Source of the DNA: Devosia neptuniae
GTDB lineage: Bacteria > Pseudomonadota > Alphaproteobacteria > Rhizobiales > Devosiaceae
Direction of reading: 5' to 3'
NCBI RefSeq assembly: GCF_025452235.1
Contig: NZ_CP104965.1
Coordinates: 1,054,001 to 1,118,000 of the forward strand
Length of the DNA: 64,000 bases
In this document: positions 43,213 through 51,092 of the stretch, piece by piece
Layout of the letters: every line of letters starts with the position of its first letter
Position numbering within the stretch: position 1 is the stretch's first letter
Made by a program: the position numbers and the translations under genes
Notes under the pieces: model-generated
Database searches by the model: none
The model's input: the letters and a program-made list of their open reading frames with translations, nothing else
What the model was told of the DNA's origin: nothing

Positions 43213-44238
43213 TCAGGCGCTTTGGCTGCGACCGACGCCGCGCGGCCCTTCTGGCAACAGGCGATGGGGCGGCTGGTGCCCATCCATGAAGGTGCGGATA
43301 TTGACGATGACGGTCTCGCCCATTTCGATACGGGCTTCGAGCGTGGCCGAGGCCATATGGGCGGTCAGTACCACCTTGTTGTCTTCAGCAAGCGCCAGCA
43401 GGCGCGGATCGATACCGTGCTTGTTCTCGAACACGTCCAAGGCAGCGCCGCTCAGGTGGCCATTCTCGATCTGGCTCACCAAAGCTGCTTCATCGATCAG
43501 TTCGGGCCGGGACACATTGACCACGAAACTGCCCGGTTTCATCGCTGCAAGCCGTTCGGCCGAGAGGATGTGAAAAGTCTCGCGGGTGTGGGGCGTATGC
43601 AATGATACGATATCCACCGCCGCCAGCATGGCGTCCAGATCATCCCAATAGGTGGCTTCGAGCGGCGTTTCGATAGCTGGGGGGCGGCGGTTGCGGGAGA
43701 AGTAATGGATATTGAGGCCAAAAGCCTTAGCCCGCTGGGCGACGGCGGTGCCGATACGGCCCATGCCGACAATGCCCAGGGCCTTGCCGCGCAGGCGGTG
43801 GCCCAGCATGGAGGTTGGCGACCAGCCGGCCCAGACCCCATCGCGCACCAGCATCTGGGTGCCCTCGACCAGTCGGCGGGGCAAAGCCAGCATCAGCACC
43901 ATGGCCATGTCGGCGGTGTCTTCGGTGAGCACGCTTGGCGTATTGGTGACGGTCAGCCCCGCCGCCAGCGCGGCTTCGACATCGATATTGTCCACCCCAT
44001 TGCCGAACTGGGCGATCAATCGCACCGATTTGGGCAGGCGGGCGACCAGGTCGGCATCGATGCGGTCGGTGATGGAGCTGACCAGCACATCCTTGCCGGC
44101 AAGCCCCTCGATAATGTCATCGGCGGTGAGCGTAACGTCAGCGTCATTGACGTCGGTTTCGAACAGCGTCGCCATGCGCGCCTCGATGGTTTCGGGCAGT
44201 CGCCGGGTGACGAGAATCTTGGGTTTGGAGCTGGTCAT
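43213..44238 (-). CDS. D-2-hydroxyacid dehydrogenase (glyoxylate/hydroxypyruvate reductase-like)
   Basis: The 341-residue enzyme has the D-isomer dehydrogenase plan: AQFGNGVDNIDVEAALAAG, TEDTADMAMVLMLALPRR, Rossmann loop GIVGMGRIG, catalytic Arg in NVSRPELID, Glu in LDVFENKHG and His in LTAHMASAT. Two motif residues differ from the most common forms (SRPELID for ARGxxVD, and HMASAT for HIGSAT), so substrate is uncertain within glyoxylate, hydroxypyruvate or phosphonate-type compounds. The ATG at 44238 is used and a TTG lies directly upstream. A perfect GTGTTG/CAACAC hairpin is found 14-28 bp after the stop. Confidence 0.83.
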   Translation of the reverse strand: MTSSKPKILVTRRLPETIEARMATLFETDVNDADVTLTADDIIEGLAGKDVLVSSITDRIDADLVARLPKSVRLIAQFGNGVDNIDVEAALAAGLTVTNTPSVLTEDTADMAMVLMLALPRRLVEGTQMLVRDGVWAGWSPTSMLGHRLRGKALGIVGMGRIGTAVAQRAKAFGLNIHYFSRNRRPPAIETPLEATYWDDLDAMLAAVDIVSLHTPHTRETFHILSAERLAAMKPGSFVVNVSRPELIDEAALVSQIENGHLSGAALDVFENKHGIDPRLLALAEDNKVVLTAHMASATLEARIEMGETVIVNIRTFMDGHQPPHRLLPEGPRGVGRSQSA

Positions 44239-44343
44239 CAAGTTCCGGAGCGCGGCTGACTGGGCTTGTGGAAAACCACGCCTTCAGCGACCATTAAGGA
44301 TCATGGCGTAGTGATAGGGCAAATCCAGATCTTCTGCAAAGTC

Positions 44344-44931
44344 ATGTTTGACGAGACCACTGGCGCCCTGCGCGTCCGCCATATCCGATCCTCCCAAAGC
44401 CTCGTCCTTCGCATTGTTATGGTGTGCCTGGCGCTGCTGGCGATGATATGCGCCACGCCGGCCTGGGCGCAGGCGGACAATCCAAGCGGGCTGCCCCTGC
44501 CCCGTTTTGCCACCACCCGCTCCACGCCGATCAATGTGCGCGTCGGGCCCGGCACCAAATATGAAGTCTCCTGGACCTATCTCAAGTCCGGAATTCCGAT
44601 CGAGATCATCCAGGAATTTGACACCTGGCGGAAGATTCGCGATGTGGATGGCGACGAGGGCTGGGTGCATCAGAACCTGCTTTCGGGCACCCGCGCCGGC
44701 TATGTCACGCCGATCATGGCCAATAGCGAGATTGCCCTGCGCAGCGACAAATCCGACACGTCCGGCGTGCGCGCCCAGCTCGGCCCGGGCCTACGGGTGC
44801 AGATCAAGGAATGCGACGGGGAGTGGTGCGAGGTCAGCGCGGCCCAGCCGGGCAATGAACATCGCTCCTATTCGGGCTATCTGCGCCAGGAAGAAATCTG
44901 GGGCGTCTACCCGGACGAATCGTTCGACTAA
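44344..44931 (+). CDS. exported bacterial SH3 domain protein
   Basis: The 195-residue product has a hydrophobic segment (LRIVMVCLALLAMICATPAWA, about residues 22-45) that acts as signal peptide or anchor. Two SH3-like repeats follow: STPINVRVGPGTKYEVSWTYLKSG with WRKIRDVDGDEGWVHQNLL, and IALRSDKSDTSGVRAQLGPG. Such SH3_4 proteins act in the envelope, often binding peptidoglycan. The true start is uncertain. ATG 44344 is used, an in-frame ATG at 44266 gives a longer N-terminus, and no ribosome site is strong. It is convergent and overlaps the FhuF-like gene by 4 bp. Confidence 0.75.
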   Translation: MFDETTGALRVRHIRSSQSLVLRIVMVCLALLAMICATPAWAQADNPSGLPLPRFATTRSTPINVRVGPGTKYEVSWTYLKSGIPIEIIQEFDTWRKIRDVDGDEGWVHQNLLSGTRAGYVTPIMANSEIALRSDKSDTSGVRAQLGPGLRVQIKECDGEWCEVSAAQPGNEHRSYSGYLRQEEIWGVYPDESFD

Positions 44932-45716
44932 TCCAATTCGGCGACTGCATTGGCAGTCTGGCGGGCAATGCGGGCCTCCTCGCCCTGTTTGGGGCAGGAA
45001 GCGCAATAGGCTTTGGGCTCGATCAGATAATCGAGGCAACAGCCCTTGCGCGTCACGATGACTACCTCGCGACCTCCGCCCACGCCGATCCGGTCTAGCC
45101 TGCCCTGGCCGGCCAGCCCCAAAGCCGTCAACCAAAGCTGGGCGTAATCCTCCGCCATGGCCGCAGTGACGCCGGGCTGCCATTGCGGCAGCCGGGCGAT
45201 AATCGAAAGCATGCGATCGGCCATCAGCCTCCGTGCGGGCAGCGGCTTGAGCTTGACGAGAGTATTGATCTCTTCCAGCAGGCTGGCGCAGAACGGGCGC
45301 AGCGCTGTCGCCGCAATGGCAATCAATTGCTCTGGTGTGCCCGCCTGTTGCGGACCGGCAGGCAGGCGGTAGCCGTCGGCATAGATACCATGGACGCGCT
45401 GCGACAGCTGTCCGAGATCGGGCATGCTGGAGTGGATATGGGCGGCGATGACAGCCAGATAGGCGGGCTGCCACAAAAAATTCGTCCACAGCCGTACCGC
45501 CCAAAAGGCTGGCCCCGCCTTGGGGTAGGTTTCGGCCAAATGTTGATAGAGCTGGCCCAGTACCGCGCTATTGTCGGCGCCGGGCCTGTACCAGCCGGGG
45601 CGGTGCCCGCCCGGCGCGCCTTTCATAAAGCCGGTGACCCGCGCAGCCGTGGCAATGAGCTGCGTGGTCTGGCTCGAAACATCGTCGGCGGCAAAGAGAT
45701 AATTGCGGGTCGTCAC
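44928..45716 (-). CDS. siderophore-iron reductase, FhuF-like
   Basis: The protein (262 residues from this start) ends with the ferric reductase motif RKGCCLDYLIEPKAYCASCP, i.e. Cys-Cys-x10-Cys-x2-Cys, which binds the 2Fe-2S cluster in FhuF. The central part (PAFWAVRLWTNFLWQPAYL) also fits the family. FhuF releases iron from ferric siderophores in the cytosol. The start is unclear. GTG 45716 gives a 13-bp gap after cutC, and ATG 45776 would overlap cutC by 47 bp. It is on the minus strand after cutC, and links to the RirA/siderophore theme of this window. Confidence 0.8.
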   Translation of the reverse strand: MTTRNYLFAADDVSSQTTQLIATAARVTGFMKGAPGGHRPGWYRPGADNSAVLGQLYQHLAETYPKAGPAFWAVRLWTNFLWQPAYLAVIAAHIHSSMPDLGQLSQRVHGIYADGYRLPAGPQQAGTPEQLIAIAATALRPFCASLLEEINTLVKLKPLPARRLMADRMLSIIARLPQWQPGVTAAMAEDYAQLWLTALGLAGQGRLDRIGVGGGREVVIVTRKGCCLDYLIEPKAYCASCPKQGEEARIARQTANAVAELD

Positions 45717-45729
45717 TGCGGTGACAGCG

Positions 45730-46488
45730 TCAGGCGGCTTTCGCCGCCGCAATAGTGGCACGCACGGCATCCTCATCGGTCACGGTGATCTCGTATTCAC
45801 GCTCGATCGCCGTGCCACCCATGCCGACATGGGGATTGCGGAACGCCATGCCGCTCTTGAGCGTCTTGAGCGCCGCAAAATGCATTTCATCGACACCGGT
45901 GGCGCGCCGTACCTGGGCGATATTGCCTTGATCCAGCGCTCCACACGCCATGACCACGATACGGCCATCGGCAATGGCGGCGGTATCCTTGAGGATATCG
46001 ATGCCTTCAACAGCCGTGTCGCGTTGCCCGCTGGTCAACACGCGATCGACGCCGGCCCGGACGAGGGCCTCGATGGCGGCGCGATAGTCGCGCGTCATGT
46101 CGAAAGCCCGGTGACAGGTGACCTTCATAGGCCGGGCGGCGTCGACCAGCGCCTTGGTGCGCGCTTCGTCGATCTCGCCATCGGCAGTGAGGCAGCCGAT
46201 GACCACGCCGACCACACCCAGATCGCGCATGGCCTTGACGTCTTCGATCATGCTGGCGAATTCGAGTTCGGAATAGAGGAAGTCGCCACCGCGCGGGCGG
46301 ATAATGACATGGAAGGGAATGGTGCCCACACGCAGGGCTTCGCGCACCACGCCGAGGCTGGGTGTCAATCCGCCTTCGAGCAGGCTGGCGCAGAGTTCCA
46401 CCCGGTCGGCGCCGGCCTGCTGGGCGGCAACCAGACCATCAATGCCCTCGACGCAGATTTCGATCTTGAACGGGTGGTGCGGCATCAT
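45730..46488 (-). CDS. cutC: copper homeostasis protein CutC family
   Basis: The 252-residue TIM-barrel protein has CutC patterns: IEICVEGIDGLVAAQQAGADRVELCASLLEGG, GGDFLYSELEFASM, CHRAFDMTRDY and VLTSGQRDTAVEGI. CutC was named for copper tolerance in E. coli, but its enzymatic role is uncertain. The start at 46488 (tandem ATG ATG) follows AGGAGA. A much longer in-frame start at 46764 is a frame artefact and lies inside the opposite TadE gene. It is followed on the same strand by the FhuF-like gene, both metal-related. Confidence 0.85.
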   Translation of the reverse strand: MMPHHPFKIEICVEGIDGLVAAQQAGADRVELCASLLEGGLTPSLGVVREALRVGTIPFHVIIRPRGGDFLYSELEFASMIEDVKAMRDLGVVGVVIGCLTADGEIDEARTKALVDAARPMKVTCHRAFDMTRDYRAAIEALVRAGVDRVLTSGQRDTAVEGIDILKDTAAIADGRIVVMACGALDQGNIAQVRRATGVDEMHFAALKTLKSGMAFRNPHVGMGGTAIEREYEITVTDEDAVRATIAAAKAA

Positions 46489-46663
46489 TGGTCTCCTATT
46501 GGTATGCATTGGTAGCCGCCAACTCGCTGAGCAGCAAGGAGATTTCGGACCGGGATTGATGCCTATATTTTGAGCATAGGTAATAGTGCGCTGTGGATAT
46601 TGACGAAGCATCAACACATGCGGCGCAGGCTTTAGCCAGAAATCACGTGCTGGGAGGCTTATT

Positions 46664-47092
46664 ATGCGGTCCCGTTTTGTCTCGTGGGCTCGCGACGACC
46701 GGGCGACCTCCGCTGTGGAGTTCGCCATTCTGACGCCGGTTTTCCTGTTGCTGCTGACCGGCATGCTGGCCTATGGCATTTATTTCGGTGCTGCTCATTC
46801 CTTGCAGCAATTGTCCGCCGATGCGGCGCGGACGGCGATTGCCGGGCTCAATCAGACCGAACGCAACCGCCTGGTCGGGGAATTCCTCGACCACAATGCC
46901 GCCAGCTACATGCTGATCGAGCGCTCCCGGCTGACCTATACGATTGGCGACAGCACGACCGATCCCAACCAATATCGCGTCACCCTGCGCTACGACGCTT
47001 CGGACCTGCCGATCTGGAATCTTTATGTGCCGCTGCCCCTGCCCAGCCAGGTGATCGCCTATAGCTCGACGATTCGCCGGGGCGGTATATGA
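46664..47092 (+). CDS. TadE-like pseudopilin
   Basis: The 142-residue protein has the TadE hallmark: a short basic/acidic head (ARDDRATS), AVEFAILTPVFLLLLTGMLAYGIYFG as the hydrophobic prepilin-like helix (about residues 17-42), and AADAARTAIAGLN. These proteins are processed by a prepilin peptidase and join the Flp/Tad secretion machinery in the envelope. GGGAGG lies upstream of the ATG. It overlaps the TadG-like gene by 4 bp. No other tad or cpa genes are here, so this pair is an orphan unit. Confidence 0.83.
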   Translation: MRSRFVSWARDDRATSAVEFAILTPVFLLLLTGMLAYGIYFGAAHSLQQLSADAARTAIAGLNQTERNRLVGEFLDHNAASYMLIERSRLTYTIGDSTTDPNQYRVTLRYDASDLPIWNLYVPLPLPSQVIAYSSTIRRGGI

Positions 47093-48759
47093 AACTTTGG
47101 CGGCGGTTCTGCGCGGACCAGCGCGGCAATATGGTCGTGATGTTCGCGGCGGGCTTTGTCGTGGCCAGCGTGGTCGCCGCCATTGCGGTGGATGCGGCGG
47201 GGATTTACCACGAGCGGCGGGCCATTCAGAACGGCGTGGATTTGGCGGCCCTCGCGGCAGCCAACAATCCCGCCGCTGCCCAGAGCGTCGCCTATAGCGC
47301 CCTGATGGATGCCGGCCTGATGAGCGCCGGCTCGCAGGCGGGCCTCGTGGTGGTGACAGGCAATTATAACCCCAATCCGGCAGTGGCGGTCGAAAGCCGC
47401 TTCGTGGCGAATGCTACTCCGGCCAACGCCGTCCGAGTTTCGTTCAGCAAACCGGGCACGCTGTATTTTGCCAATGGCTGGGCAGAGCCGCCGACACTCG
47501 GCGCATCGGCCACGGCAACGGTGACCCCACAGGTGGCTTTTTCTGTGGGGTCGCGGCTGGCGAGCTTACAAGACGGCCTCGCGAATGCGGTATTGAACAC
47601 TTTGCTCGGCACTAAGATTTCGCTGACTGCACTGGACTACAATGGCTTGGTTGGCGCGCAGGTCGATGTCTTCAGCTTTCTCGACAAGCTGGCTCTTAAG
47701 CTCGGCGTTAGCGTGGGAACATATAATGACCTATTGGCCAAGACCGCCAATCACGGACAATTGGCAGCTGCATTGGCCGATGTGCTGACAGGCGTGCAGC
47801 GCACTGCCATGCTCAAGCTGGCCAATACAGCCGGGCACAATGGTACTTTGCCGATCGGCAAGCTGTTGCAACTGGGCGGGCTGGGTGACTTCGATATTGG
47901 CACCGGCGCGGCCAACGGTCTTTTCACCAAGATTTCGGCGTTGGACCTGCTGTCGGCGAGTGCTGCCATCAGTGATGGAACGCATCAAGTCCACGTCCCC
48001 TTGGGACTAAAGATACCCGGCCTGCTGAGTGTCGAGCTTGATTTGGCAGTTGGGGAACCGCCACAGGGCGGCAGCTGGTATGCCATTGGTCCAACCGGCA
48101 CTGTGGTGCGCACGGCGCAGGTGCGTCTGCTGCTGAGTGTAAGCGTGCTGGGCAATAGCGGCGCGCTACTGGGCCTCCCTATCCATCTCCCACTTTACTT
48201 GCAGGTCGCGCAATCGGAGGCAGTTGCCAGTACCGCGTCCTGCCCTACCGGCAACAATGTGTCGGGATCAGCCACAATCCTGGTACGGCCTGGCGCATTG
48301 CGCGTGATGATCGGAGAGGTGAACACCTCCACCTTTGGCAATTTCGGGACGACGCCAGCAGTAGGTCTCGCCAAACTGGTCGAGGTCAAGCTACTCGGGC
48401 TCACCATCCTGCAGGTGCTCGCGTCATCGGTGGTGGAGATCGCCCAGACGACACCTATTTCGCTCAGCTTCACACCAGCCGAAATTGCCGCCGGCACGGT
48501 AAAGACCGCCAAGGTCACAACAGTGGTTACATCGCTCGTCAACTCCCTGCTGGGCAATCTCAACCTGCAGGTCCCCATACTCGGACTAGGGCTCAATATC
48601 TCGGGCATAGCCGTCCTGCTCAAATTGGCCCTTAGCCCGGTAGCAGGGTTGCTCGATGGGCTGCTCGCCGGACTGCTGGACACCTTAGGCCTGTCAATCG
48701 GCGAGGCTGATGTGCAGGTCTATGGCGTGCGTTGTACGCAGCCCGTGCTGGTCGGTTGA
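47089..48759 (+). CDS. TadG-like Flp pilus assembly protein
   Basis: The 556-residue protein starts with a TadG N-terminus: RFCADQRGNMVVMFAAGFVV, a membrane helix (about residues 14-36), and GIYHERRAIQNGVDLAALAA. The remaining 500 residues are largely strand-type, rich in Leu, Val, Gly and Ala, with repeated LLGL/GLL segments near the end. No von Willebrand A motif is apparent. It is predicted to be anchored in the inner membrane with the rest outside. It is coupled to the TadE-like gene (ATGA). The orphan Flp pilin at 54.3-54.5 kb may be related functionally. Confidence 0.75.
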   Translation: MKLWRRFCADQRGNMVVMFAAGFVVASVVAAIAVDAAGIYHERRAIQNGVDLAALAAANNPAAAQSVAYSALMDAGLMSAGSQAGLVVVTGNYNPNPAVAVESRFVANATPANAVRVSFSKPGTLYFANGWAEPPTLGASATATVTPQVAFSVGSRLASLQDGLANAVLNTLLGTKISLTALDYNGLVGAQVDVFSFLDKLALKLGVSVGTYNDLLAKTANHGQLAAALADVLTGVQRTAMLKLANTAGHNGTLPIGKLLQLGGLGDFDIGTGAANGLFTKISALDLLSASAAISDGTHQVHVPLGLKIPGLLSVELDLAVGEPPQGGSWYAIGPTGTVVRTAQVRLLLSVSVLGNSGALLGLPIHLPLYLQVAQSEAVASTASCPTGNNVSGSATILVRPGALRVMIGEVNTSTFGNFGTTPAVGLAKLVEVKLLGLTILQVLASSVVEIAQTTPISLSFTPAEIAAGTVKTAKVTTVVTSLVNSLLGNLNLQVPILGLGLNISGIAVLLKLALSPVAGLLDGLLAGLLDTLGLSIGEADVQVYGVRCTQPVLVG

Positions 48760-48797
48760 TCCCAAAGCCCCTCGCAAATCTCCGCCGCGCCTCCCCC

Positions 48798-48825
48798 TTG
48801 ACATCATCGCCTAGTGTGCTACAAA
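48798..48825 (+). promoter_or_regulatory. promoter of the GntR-ABC operon
   Basis: TTGACA at 48798-48803 is followed after 16 bp by TACAAA at 48820-48825, a good sigma-70 type promoter for alphaproteobacteria. The -10 lies inside the inverted repeat at 48812-48837, so a bound repressor would block it. Confidence 0.65.
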
Positions 48826-48837
48826 ACTAACACACTA
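48812..48837. promoter_or_regulatory. YtrA-type GntR operator
   Basis: TAGTGTG (48812-48818) and CACACTA (48831-48837) are perfect 7-bp inverted arms separated by 12 bp. They lie 15 bp upstream of the GntR start and overlap the -10 element. The GTGT-N-ACAC layout with a long spacer is that expected for YtrA-subfamily regulators. Confidence 0.65.
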
Positions 48838-48851
48838 CACAGGCATAACAC

Positions 48852-49235
48852 ATGGATGATTTTCACACCAGCCAGCCGATCTTCGTGCAGATCCGGCAGC
48901 GGCTTATCGAGATGATCCTGCGCGGCGCAGCGGCGGAAGGGGATGCCCTGCCATCGGTGCGCCAGATAGCCGGGGACCTTTCGGTCAATCCGTTGACGGT
49001 CACCAAGGCATTCGAAGCGCTGGTCGATATCGGGGTGGTGGAAAAGCGAAGGGGACTGGGCATGTTCGTCAAAACCGGGGCGCGGGCCGAGCTGCTCGCC
49101 CATGAACGGGACAAATTCCTCAGGGAAGACTGGCCCCGCATCGCCGCTCAAATTGCCGCGCTCGAACTGGATGCGGCCACTCTGCTTGCAAAAACTCCCA
49201 CTCCTCCCGCACAAGGGCTGATCAAAAATGACTGA
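48852..49235 (+). CDS. GntR family regulator, YtrA subfamily
   Basis: The 127-residue protein has a GntR winged helix (PIFVQIRQRLIEMILRGAAAEGDALPSVRQIAGDLSVNP-type segment, then TVTKAFEALVDIGVVEKRRGLG) and only a short C-terminal helical tail of about 45 residues. That is the YtrA plan, in which the regulator sits at the head of an ABC transporter operon. It overlaps the ATPase gene by 8 bp. The perfect inverted repeat over the promoter strongly suggests autorepression. The inducing signal is unknown. In Bacillus, YtrA responds to some cell-wall-active peptides. Confidence 0.87.
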   Translation: MDDFHTSQPIFVQIRQRLIEMILRGAAAEGDALPSVRQIAGDLSVNPLTVTKAFEALVDIGVVEKRRGLGMFVKTGARAELLAHERDKFLREDWPRIAAQIAALELDAATLLAKTPTPPAQGLIKND

Positions 49236-50127
49236 TCTTTCCGCTTCGGTCGAACCCATCGTCTCTGCTCGTGGCCTGCGCAAGAAATTCGGCGGCAAGG
49301 AAATCCTGCATGGGCTGGATTTCGATATTCCGCCCGGCCGCATCTATGGCCTGATTGGCCATAATGGCGCCGGCAAGACCACCACGCTCAATGCCATGCT
49401 GGGCCTGACCAATTGCGAAGGCACCATTCGCGTGCTGGGCGAAGACCCCTTTGCCAGGCGCGCGAAGCTGATGGAGAATGTCGCCTTCATCTCGGATGTG
49501 GCCAGCCTGCCGCGCTTCCTGCGAGTGCGGGAGCTGTTTGCTCTGCTCTCCAACATCCATCCCAATTTCAGCCAGGCCAAGGCGCAGAGCTTCCTGCAAG
49601 GCACCGACATCAAGCCCGACATGAAGATCAAAACCCTGAGTAAGGGCATGATCGCACAGCTGCATCTGGCCGTGGTGATGGCGATCGACGCCAAGCTGCT
49701 GGTGCTGGATGAACCCACGCTGGGCCTCGACATCACCTATCGCAAACGCTTCTACCGGCGGCTGCTGGAAGATTACATGACGGAAGAGCGCACCCTGCTC
49801 ATCACCACCCATCAGGTGGACGAGATCGAGTTCATGCTCTCCGACATCATGTTCATCCGCGATGGCGACTTGATCCTGCATATGCAGATGGAAACGGTGA
49901 ATGACAAATTCACCCAGCTGGTGGTCAATGACGCTGCCACCCAGGAACAGGCGCGGGCGCATGGGCCGGTCTATGAAGAAACCCGCTTCGGGCAGACCGT
50001 GATGATCTTTGACGGGGTCGATCGCGCCGTACTCGAACCCTTGGGCAAGCTGTCCACCCCGACCTTGTCGGACCTGTTCGTGGCGCTGATGCAGCGGCCC
50101 ACCGCCAATCCGGAGCCCGCCCAATGA
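49228..50127 (+). CDS. ABC transporter ATP-binding protein (YtrB-like)
   Basis: The 299-residue ATPase has Walker A GHNGAGKTT, signature variant LSKGMIAQLHLAVVM, Walker B LLVLDEPTLGLD and the H-loop TTHQVDE. The signature LSKGM instead of LSGGQ is characteristic of the YtrB/EcsA-like exporters. It is encoded between the GntR regulator and a multi-helix permease, with overlaps at both ends. It is likely part of an export or envelope-stress ABC complex. Confidence 0.83.
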   Translation: MTDLSASVEPIVSARGLRKKFGGKEILHGLDFDIPPGRIYGLIGHNGAGKTTTLNAMLGLTNCEGTIRVLGEDPFARRAKLMENVAFISDVASLPRFLRVRELFALLSNIHPNFSQAKAQSFLQGTDIKPDMKIKTLSKGMIAQLHLAVVMAIDAKLLVLDEPTLGLDITYRKRFYRRLLEDYMTEERTLLITTHQVDEIEFMLSDIMFIRDGDLILHMQMETVNDKFTQLVVNDAATQEQARAHGPVYEETRFGQTVMIFDGVDRAVLEPLGKLSTPTLSDLFVALMQRPTANPEPAQ

Positions 50128-51020
50128 AGGCTTTCATTGCCCTGGTGCGACGCGAGTTCATCGAGCACAAGGGGGCCTTTCTCTATGGCCCGCTGCTGCT
50201 GGTCGTGCTGCTGTTCGGCGCGACGATCCTGGCCTTTACCGTGGGGCGCGTTGACGCGCGGTTCTCGGGGGCCATGTTCACAATCGCTCCACTGCGCATT
50301 TACGAGCTGGGATTCCTGGGCTTCGGCATGGCCTGGTCGCTCTATCTGATCGCCACGCTGTTCTTTTATTGCGCCGACGGCTTTGCCGCCGACAAGCGCA
50401 ATAATTCCATGCTGTTCTGGAAATCCATGCCGGTCACCGATTTCAAGGTGCTGCTCAGCAAGCTTGCCGCCGCCATCACCATCCTGCCCGGCACGGTCTA
50501 TGGCGTGGCCCTGCTCAGCGGGCTGCTGCTCTATGGCGTGGCGTTCGTCACCACGCTGATCAACGGCACCGGCAGCTTTGCCGCGCTGGGCAGCATTGCA
50601 GCGGTTTATGGGCATGTGGCGCTGGCGATCCTGGTCACCATGATCTGCGGCCTGCTCTGGTATCTGCCATTCATGGCGTTGGTCGGTGCGCTGGCCACAG
50701 CGATCGGCCGCTGGGCAATTCCGGTGTCGCTGCTCCTGCCATCCATCGGGGCCATGCTCGAATGGGTGACCCTGGGGGGCTTACACCCCTTCACCACGCA
50801 CACCTGGGACTATATGGGCTATCGCACCACTTTCCCGCTGACCGAGGACGGCTATATCGACGTCTGGTTCCTGGGCAAGGAGCCCTTCAACGCGATCAGC
50901 TATACGACAGACCTGATCGCCCGGATGGATTGGGCGCAGGTGGGCATTGGCGCGGCTTTTGCATTGGCCTGTCTTTATGTCGCCAGCGAATACCGGCGGC
51001 GGAGCAATGCCAACGGATAA
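50124..51020 (+). CDS. ABC-2 type transporter permease
   Basis: The 298-residue protein has about six transmembrane helices. The N-terminal half shows RREFIEHKGAFLYGPLLLVVLL and the FAADKRNNSMLFWKSMPVTDF cytosolic segment typical of ABC-2 permeases in YtrA-type operons. It is translationally coupled to the ATPase gene (ATGA). The operon ends 20 bp later at a strong hairpin. The transported molecule is unknown. Confidence 0.78.
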   Translation: MKAFIALVRREFIEHKGAFLYGPLLLVVLLFGATILAFTVGRVDARFSGAMFTIAPLRIYELGFLGFGMAWSLYLIATLFFYCADGFAADKRNNSMLFWKSMPVTDFKVLLSKLAAAITILPGTVYGVALLSGLLLYGVAFVTTLINGTGSFAALGSIAAVYGHVALAILVTMICGLLWYLPFMALVGALATAIGRWAIPVSLLLPSIGAMLEWVTLGGLHPFTTHTWDYMGYRTTFPLTEDGYIDVWFLGKEPFNAISYTTDLIARMDWAQVGIGAAFALACLYVASEYRRRSNANG

Positions 51021-51040
51021 GACCTGAGGCCACATACGAA

Positions 51041-51071
51041 AGAGCCCCCGCAACACGCGGGGGCTCTTTTC
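51041..51071. terminator. intrinsic terminator shared by convergent operons
   Basis: AGAGCCCCCGC (51041-51051) and GCGGGGGCTCT (51057-51067) form a perfect 11-bp stem with a 5-base loop, followed by a T-run on the plus strand. The left side also carries A residues, so it can terminate the ABC permease transcript and the minus-strand ABC-F transcript from opposite sides. Confidence 0.88.
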
Positions 51072-51092
51072 TTTGCGATTGGGGGCAATTAT

